NCBI GenBank assembly: GCA_947628555.1 | Contig: CANRAI010000038.1 | Coordinates: 1-9,724, forward strand | DNA length: 9,724 bases | DNA from: an uncultured Clostridia bacterium | GTDB taxonomy: Bacteria > Bacillota > Clostridia > Christensenellales > Borkfalkiaceae | Reading direction: 5' to 3' | Shown here: piece by piece, positions 5,662 through 9,724 of the stretch | How positions within the stretch are numbered: the stretch's first letter is position 1 | Layout: every line of letters starts with the position of its first letter | Position numbers and translations under genes: made by a program | The notes under the pieces: model-generated | Seen by the model: only the letters and a program-made list of their open reading frames with translations | The model's database searches: none | What the model was told of the DNA's origin: nothing

Positions 5662-7440
5662 CTATTGATTCTTCCTTTTGGATAATAAAAGTTGTTGCAA
5701 CGTATATGTCAACTGTTTACGCCTGGCGACATCGCTTTCCCCGCCTATAAGCTCTTTAAGGCGGGCGATTTGCCTGTCGTAAGACGCGTCTTTAAGTTTT
5801 TTAACGCAGTCGAAAAAATATTTCTGGGAAACTTCCCCTTTGAAACTGTCTCCGTCAGAGTAGTCGAGAATCCTGCAAAGTTCTTCGTACTCGCCGCTGT
5901 TCTCTTCGAAAAACTCAAACAGCTCAGCCGGCTGCACGCGCTCTTCCATAAGCCGTTTTGACTGTATGTACCTTGAAATTATGGAATGAACGTCGTTTTC
6001 GAAAGGAATTTCCTCCAACGGAATATCGGCAGAAAATTCCGCGCCGAAAAGATAGGCGGCTATAACATAGCGAGAAGCCCTTTCCTCCACCGTAGCCGCG
6101 TCCTTTTTCTGCGGAGGCGCTTCGGAAACGGGCTTGGGCTCGCTCGGCGCGTTTGTAAGGTCGCGCTTCAACGATTCATAGGTTATACCCGATAAATCGC
6201 GCAATGCTTTAAGCAAATCTTCCTGTTCGGCGGCGCTTTCGGAAGTCTTTATGACTTTGAGCGCTTCGCCTACGAATTTCCGTTTTTCCTCGGATTTTGT
6301 AAGGTCGTATTGAGTTTTCAGGCTATGGAGCTTGAAATCTATAAGCGGCATAGCCGCGTCGAGGCACTTCTGATACCCTTCGGCGCCGAGCTGCTTTATG
6401 ACGTCGTCAGGGTCAAGGCCGTCAGGCAGAGGCACAACCTTTACGGATAACCCTTCGTTCCGCAGAATTTCAAGCCCGCGCATATTGGCTTTCTGCCCTG
6501 CCGAGTCGCCGTCGTAGCTTATCAGAACGGAGTCCGTATATCTCTTCAAAAGCCTTGCCTGGTCCTGCGTCAGCGAAGTTCCCATGCTCGCCACAACGTT
6601 TTTGAAACCGGCCTGATATAAAGACATTACGTCCATATATCCCTCTACTATGATAACGTCCTTTATATTTTGGGTTTTTTTAAGCTTTTTTAAAAGATTT
6701 ATGTTGTATAAAGCTTTGCTCTTACTGAAAACTACCGTTTCTTTCGTGTTTTTATATTTGCCGAAACTGACCTTTTTCAGCGCCCTGCCGCCGAAGGCGA
6801 TAACCTCGTCCATGGCGTTGATTATGGGAAAGATAAGTCTCCCACCCTGGGAATCGACAAGCCTGCCGTCAACGGAATTTATCACGCCGCTGTCCAGCAT
6901 ATCCTGCACGGCGTAGCCCTTTTTTATAAGGAATTTAGGCAAATCGTCGTAGTTGAGCGAAGCGCCCAGCCCGAACGCACGGACCATATTCGCGGGAATC
7001 CGTCTTTTTAAAATATATTCTATATGCTCGTCCGCATTGCCGGAATTGAGATTATCGAGGTAAAAATGCGCGGAATCGTTTAAGATTTTCAGCACTGCGT
7101 CCCGCTTGCGCTTAGATTCCACTGTCTTTTTACTGTCGGCGCTGCTCTGCGGCAGAGGCAGTTTTGCTCTGTCCGCAAGAAGTTTTACGGCGTCCATGAA
7201 ATCGATGTTTTCCATTTCCCGCACGAATTTTATCACGTCGCCCGATTCCCCGCACCCGAAACAATGATAAAACTGCTCGGCTTCGTTTACGGAAAAAGAC
7301 GGCGTTTTTTCATGGTGAAAGGGGCAGCACGCCCAAAAATTGGAGCCCCGCTTTTCAAGGCTGACGTAGCCGCCCACCACATCGACGATATTGAGCTTTT
7401 CCTTTAAGGTTGTTATAAATTCCTGAAATGCTTCTGCCAT
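5662..7440 (-). CDS. dnaG: DNA primase DnaG
   Basis: The 592-residue primase makes RNA primers at the replication fork. The N-terminal CHC2 zinc-binding domain has Cys39 and His42 in CPFHHEKTPSFSV and Cys60 and Cys63 in CFGC. The RNA polymerase core follows (about 110-255). The TOPRIM domain has Glu266 in VEGYMD and the acidic pair in YDGDSAGQKA (Asp310, Asp312). A proline- and lysine-rich linker (about 430-450) leads to a C-terminal helicase-binding domain (about 455-592). All key residues are intact and the length is normal. The start is ATG, but the 16 bases after the dgt stop contain no Shine-Dalgarno match, so translation is probably weak. The gene lies between dgt and rpoD, as in many Clostridia. 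Confidence 0.98.
   Translation of the reverse strand: MAEAFQEFITTLKEKLNIVDVVGGYVSLEKRGSNFWACCPFHHEKTPSFSVNEAEQFYHCFGCGESGDVIKFVREMENIDFMDAVKLLADRAKLPLPQSSADSKKTVESKRKRDAVLKILNDSAHFYLDNLNSGNADEHIEYILKRRIPANMVRAFGLGASLNYDDLPKFLIKKGYAVQDMLDSGVINSVDGRLVDSQGGRLIFPIINAMDEVIAFGGRALKKVSFGKYKNTKETVVFSKSKALYNINLLKKLKKTQNIKDVIIVEGYMDVMSLYQAGFKNVVASMGTSLTQDQARLLKRYTDSVLISYDGDSAGQKANMRGLEILRNEGLSVKVVPLPDGLDPDDVIKQLGAEGYQKCLDAAMPLIDFKLHSLKTQYDLTKSEEKRKFVGEALKVIKTSESAAEQEDLLKALRDLSGITYESLKRDLTNAPSEPKPVSEAPPQKKDAATVEERASRYVIAAYLFGAEFSADIPLEEIPFENDVHSIISRYIQSKRLMEERVQPAELFEFFEENSGEYEELCRILDYSDGDSFKGEVSQKYFFDCVKKLKDASYDRQIARLKELIGGESDVARRKQLTYTLQQLLLSKRKNQ
5682..5712 (-). promoter_or_regulatory. Candidate internal promoter for rpoD within dnaG
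   Basis: On the minus strand a perfect TTGACA (5712-5707) is followed by TATTAT (5687-5682), giving 11 of 12 consensus bases but with a 19-base spacer, longer than ideal. The alternative -10 with 17-base spacing is TTTATT (5689-5684). A start near 5675 would give a leader of about 25 bases carrying the rpoD ribosome binding site. The elements fall in the last codons of dnaG. Confidence 0.45.
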
Positions 7441-7456
7441 TTTAAACGCTTTTAGG

Positions 7457-8479
7457 CTAATCGCTTTCGTTCAGCGTCCAGCCTTTCGGCACAAAAATCT
7501 TATTGAAAGTATAAACAGCGTATCTGTCCGTCATTGAAGAAAGATAATCGCACACGACCTGCTCCACGGAATATTCTCCCAGAAGTTTTATGAACGTCGG
7601 GGGGAGCTTGTCCGTATTTTCGGTGAAAAAACCGTACATTGCTGTAAGCATCCTCTGCGCCCGCTCTTCCTCGCCTCGCGCCTGTTCGGTAAAATACACA
7701 TGGTCGAACATAAAGGAGCGGAGAGCATCGCATGCCTCTTCCACGGGTTTTTCCATACAAACGAAATTCTTGCCGTTGCTGGCGTTGAAAACCGACGTTA
7801 TCGTTGTATTTATGCGCTGTCTCGAACTGTCGCCGAGCACCGCGCGTATATCCGCGGGAACGTCCTTTTCGGTAAGAATTTCCGCGCGCACCGCGTCGTC
7901 CAAATCATGGTTTATGTAAGCTATTCTGTCGGCAACGGAAACGCACTTTCCTTCGAGAGTCGCGGGATTGCCGCTTTTTCTGTGGTTTAAAATTCCGTCG
8001 CGGACTTCGAAAGTAAGGTTTAATCCCCTACCGTCCTTTTCCAAAACGTCAACTACGCGCAAAGACTGGACGTTATGCTCGAACCCCGACGGGGAAAGGC
8101 TGTTTAAGATTCTTTCGCCGCTGTGCCCGAAAGGCGTGTGCCCCAAATCGTGCCCCAAAGCTATCGCCTCGCATAAATCCTCGTTCAGCGAGAGCGCGCG
8201 GGCAATGCTGCGGGCAATCTGCGCCACGTCCAAAGTGTGCGTAAGGCGCGTAACGTAGTGGTCGCCTTCGGGAGAAAAGAATACCTGCGTCTTGTTTTTG
8301 AGTCTTAAAAACGCCTTGCAATAGATTATCCTGTCCCTGTCGCGCTGAAATTCCGTGCGCATATCGCACGGCTGTTCCTCCCGCAGTCTGCCGCGGGTTT
8401 GGGAAGATTTACACGCGTAAGGGGAAAGAAACAAATCCTCTATTGCGTACGTGCGTTCCTTTAAGCACTTTTTTTCCAT
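7457..8479 (-). CDS. dgt: Deoxyguanosinetriphosphate triphosphohydrolase-like HD protein
   Basis: The 340-residue HD-domain phosphohydrolase splits dNTPs, classically dGTP, into deoxynucleoside and triphosphate. The N-terminal family signature REEQPCDMRTEFQRDRDRII (33-52) precedes the HD metal site: His81 in RLTHTLDV, His110-Asp111 in ALGHDLGHTPFGH, and Asp192 in INHDLDDA. It is much shorter than the E. coli enzyme (505 residues) but typical for the clostridial branch found directly before dnaG. Nucleotide preference cannot be read from the sequence. The ATG start lacks a clear Shine-Dalgarno match. The gene follows the SDR gene after 51 AT-rich bases and stops 16 bases before dnaG. The position suggests that dNTP supply is tuned together with priming (inference). 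Confidence 0.93.
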   Translation of the reverse strand: MEKKCLKERTYAIEDLFLSPYACKSSQTRGRLREEQPCDMRTEFQRDRDRIIYCKAFLRLKNKTQVFFSPEGDHYVTRLTHTLDVAQIARSIARALSLNEDLCEAIALGHDLGHTPFGHSGERILNSLSPSGFEHNVQSLRVVDVLEKDGRGLNLTFEVRDGILNHRKSGNPATLEGKCVSVADRIAYINHDLDDAVRAEILTEKDVPADIRAVLGDSSRQRINTTITSVFNASNGKNFVCMEKPVEEACDALRSFMFDHVYFTEQARGEEERAQRMLTAMYGFFTENTDKLPPTFIKLLGEYSVEQVVCDYLSSMTDRYAVYTFNKIFVPKGWTLNESD

Positions 8480-8500
8480 TACTTTTTAATATTACGAAAA

Positions 8501-8530
8501 ATTATCCGAAAATCCTTTTTATAATTTGAA
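8501..8530 (-). promoter_or_regulatory. Weak candidate promoter before dgt
   Basis: In the 51-base AT-rich gap between the SDR gene and dgt, the minus strand reads TTCAAA (8530-8525), an 18-base spacer, then GATAAT (8506-8501), giving 9 of 12 consensus matches. No terminator hairpin is seen in the gap, so read-through from aroK and the SDR gene is also possible. AT-rich spacers often hold such matches by chance. Confidence 0.25.
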
Positions 8531-9253
8531 TTATTTGCCAAAACCGCCGCCTACGGACAGCACTTCGCCCGTGATATAACCGTTTTCGGCGAGATAGAAA
8601 CAGGCCTTTGCTACGTCCTCGGGTCTGCCAAGCCTGCCTAATGGAATTTCGTTGATAAGCGAATCCATTTCGTCGGAAGTCAGGTCGGAATTCATAAAGG
8701 TATCTATAACTCCGGGGGAAACGCAGTTTACCCTCACCTTAGAGGGCGCGAGTTCCTTTGCAAGCGCCTTGGTTAAAGCTATAAGCGCGCCCTTTGAGGC
8801 GGAATACGCCACTTCGCAGCTCGCGCCGACCTCGCCCCAAATTGAGGCGACGTTTATTATACAGCCGTCCTTCCACAGCATTTTATCCACCGCTTCGCGG
8901 CTGCACAGAAAAGCCCCCTTTACGTTCACGCCGAAAATTCTGTCCCATTCGGCGGGCGTAGTGTCTTGAATTACCTTTTTCAGGGCTATGCCCGCGTTGT
9001 TCACAAGCACATCCAGCCTGTCGTATAGGGTGAAAAATTCGCCGAACATAGCCGAAACCTGTTTTTCGTCCGAAACGTCCGCGCGCTGCAAAACAGGACA
9101 GTAGCCAAGCATATTGAACTCCTCCTGGGCGGCGAGCGCGGCAGCTTCGTCTCGGTCGTAATTCATCATAACCTCGTAGCCGTTCTGCAAAAATTCCAAT
9201 GCGATTGCCTTGCCTATTCCCTTTGTTCCGCCCGTTATCAAAGCTGTTTTCAT
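8531..9253 (-). CDS. ymfI: SDR-family reductase, probably elongation factor P 5-aminopentanone reductase (YmfI-like)
   Basis: The 240-residue protein is a classical short-chain dehydrogenase: TGGTKGIG (7-14) binds the cofactor, NNAG is at 85-88, and the catalytic tetrad is Asn110, Ser137, Tyr150 and Lys154. NYDR after strand 2 (31-34) suggests NADPH. It would usually be called FabG, but the active-site block SIWGEVGASCEVAYSASKGA (137-156) closely resembles, from memory, that of Bacillus subtilis YmfI and differs from the FabG pattern. YmfI reduces the 5-aminopentanone on a conserved EF-P lysine to 5-aminopentanol. That assignment is inference until compared by search. GGGGA lies 7 bases before the ATG, which overlaps the aroK stop as TAATG. 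No acyl-carrier or fatty-acid genes are nearby. Confidence 0.7.
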   Translation of the reverse strand: MKTALITGGTKGIGKAIALEFLQNGYEVMMNYDRDEAAALAAQEEFNMLGYCPVLQRADVSDEKQVSAMFGEFFTLYDRLDVLVNNAGIALKKVIQDTTPAEWDRIFGVNVKGAFLCSREAVDKMLWKDGCIINVASIWGEVGASCEVAYSASKGALIALTKALAKELAPSKVRVNCVSPGVIDTFMNSDLTSDEMDSLINEIPLGRLGRPEDVAKACFYLAENGYITGEVLSVGGGFGK

Positions 9254-9724
9254 TAAATTTTCCCCGTTATTTCTTTTACGATTTCGTCGGGCGTTTTCCC
9301 GTCCGTTATTACCTCTATATCAGCGGCGCGCTCGTAAATTTCCTTGCGCACCTTATATATCCTTCTTAAATTTCCCTCTACGCCGTCTTTTAAAAGGGGT
9401 CGGGTAAAGTCGCCTTCCAGCCTTTTTAAAAGCTCCTTTACGCTTGTTTTAAGGTAAATTATCCTGCCGCAGGATTTAAAACATTTTACGTTTTTTTCGT
9501 TTAAAAGACAGCCGCCGCCCGTCGCCACAACTGCGTTGGATAGGCGGCAGACTTCTTCCGCGACTTCGCTTTCGAGCTCTCGGAAATACTTTTCGCCGCG
9601 TTCTGCGAAAATCTTTGTAATTTCTCCGTACCTTTCCGTAATTATTTTATCCGTGTCGGCAAAACCATAGCCGAGCGCGCGCGCAAGGGCTTCACCCACC
9701 GAGCTTTTGCCGCTACCGGGCATA
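9253..9724 (-). CDS. aroK: Shikimate kinase, 5' end outside the window
   Basis: The visible 156 residues catalyse ATP-dependent 3-phosphorylation of shikimate in the route to chorismate. The P-loop MPGSGKSS (1-8 of the visible part) is complete apart from its leading Gly, which lies outside, as do the first few residues of strand 1. The Met at 9723 is therefore an internal residue of the usual GMPGSGKS motif and not the start. Shikimate-binding residues are seen in FADTD (21-25), the Arg of FRELE (48) and TGGG (68-71). The LID arginine is in RPLL (108-111), and a further conserved Arg is near 126. The stop overlaps the SDR start as TAATG, so the two genes are coupled. Confidence 0.93.
   Translation of the reverse strand, partial: MPGSGKSSVGEALARALGYGFADTDKIITERYGEITKIFAERGEKYFRELESEVAEEVCRLSNAVVATGGGCLLNEKNVKCFKSCGRIIYLKTSVKELLKRLEGDFTRPLLKDGVEGNLRRIYKVRKEIYERAADIEVITDGKTPDEIVKEITGKI

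Noticed and set aside
5286..5750. Plus-strand open frame of 154 codons opposite rpoD and the end of dnaG
   Set aside because: It is serine- and isoleucine-rich from the complement of the sigma factor gene, spans two real genes, and shows no family motif.
8531..9253. Plain FabG of fatty acid synthesis
   Set aside because: The active-site block differs from FabG and no fatty acid genes are nearby. The YmfI-like reading fits better, though it needs a search to confirm.

Overview
The window looks like a chromosomal segment from a Bacillota (Firmicutes) bacterium, most likely class Clostridia, with moderate G+C. The evidence is the short housekeeping sigma factor without a large non-conserved insert, the gene order dgt-dnaG-rpoD-trmK-nif3-zinc ribbon, the archaeal-type aspartyl-tRNA synthetase, and the strong AGGAGG-like ribosome binding sites. 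I cannot name a genus. No mobile element, CRISPR array, rRNA or tRNA is visible. Coding density is high and no gene-free stretch exceeds 300 bases.

Layout. (1) 1-384, plus strand: the 3' end of aspS, followed by a long, nearly perfect hairpin (407-446) that can terminate transcription from both sides. (2) 511-2227, minus strand: a two-gene unit, an SGNH/GDSL hydrolase then a family 2 glycosyltransferase. It is driven by a near-consensus sigma-A promoter (TTGACA-N17-TAAAAT) with a leader of only about 10 bases, and it ends at the shared terminator. (3) 2400-2441: terminator of the long minus-strand operon. (4) 2452-9724, minus strand, in transcription order: aroK (5' end outside the window), an EF-P 5-aminopentanone reductase-like SDR, dgt, dnaG, rpoD, trmK, nif3-like, and a coiled-coil zinc-ribbon protein. 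The genes are spaced by 51 bases or less, or overlap.

The long operon is a Clostridia-type macromolecular synthesis operon. It joins dNTP control (dgt), replication priming (dnaG), housekeeping transcription (rpoD) and tRNA modification (trmK) with two conserved genes of uncertain function (nif3-like and zinc ribbon). The upstream part adds shikimate kinase and a probable EF-P modification enzyme, so translation factors may also be linked. A consensus -35 with a good -10 but a long spacer lies in the last codons of dnaG and could be a separate rpoD promoter. dgt, dnaG and trmK have no clear Shine-Dalgarno sequence while their neighbours do, which may keep their products low.

Most of the window is ordinary core genome. 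The points most worth a second look are the identity of the SDR, the internal rpoD promoter, the glycosyltransferase/SGNH pair, and the zinc-ribbon protein at the end of the sigma operon. I see no convincing evidence of a wholly new system.
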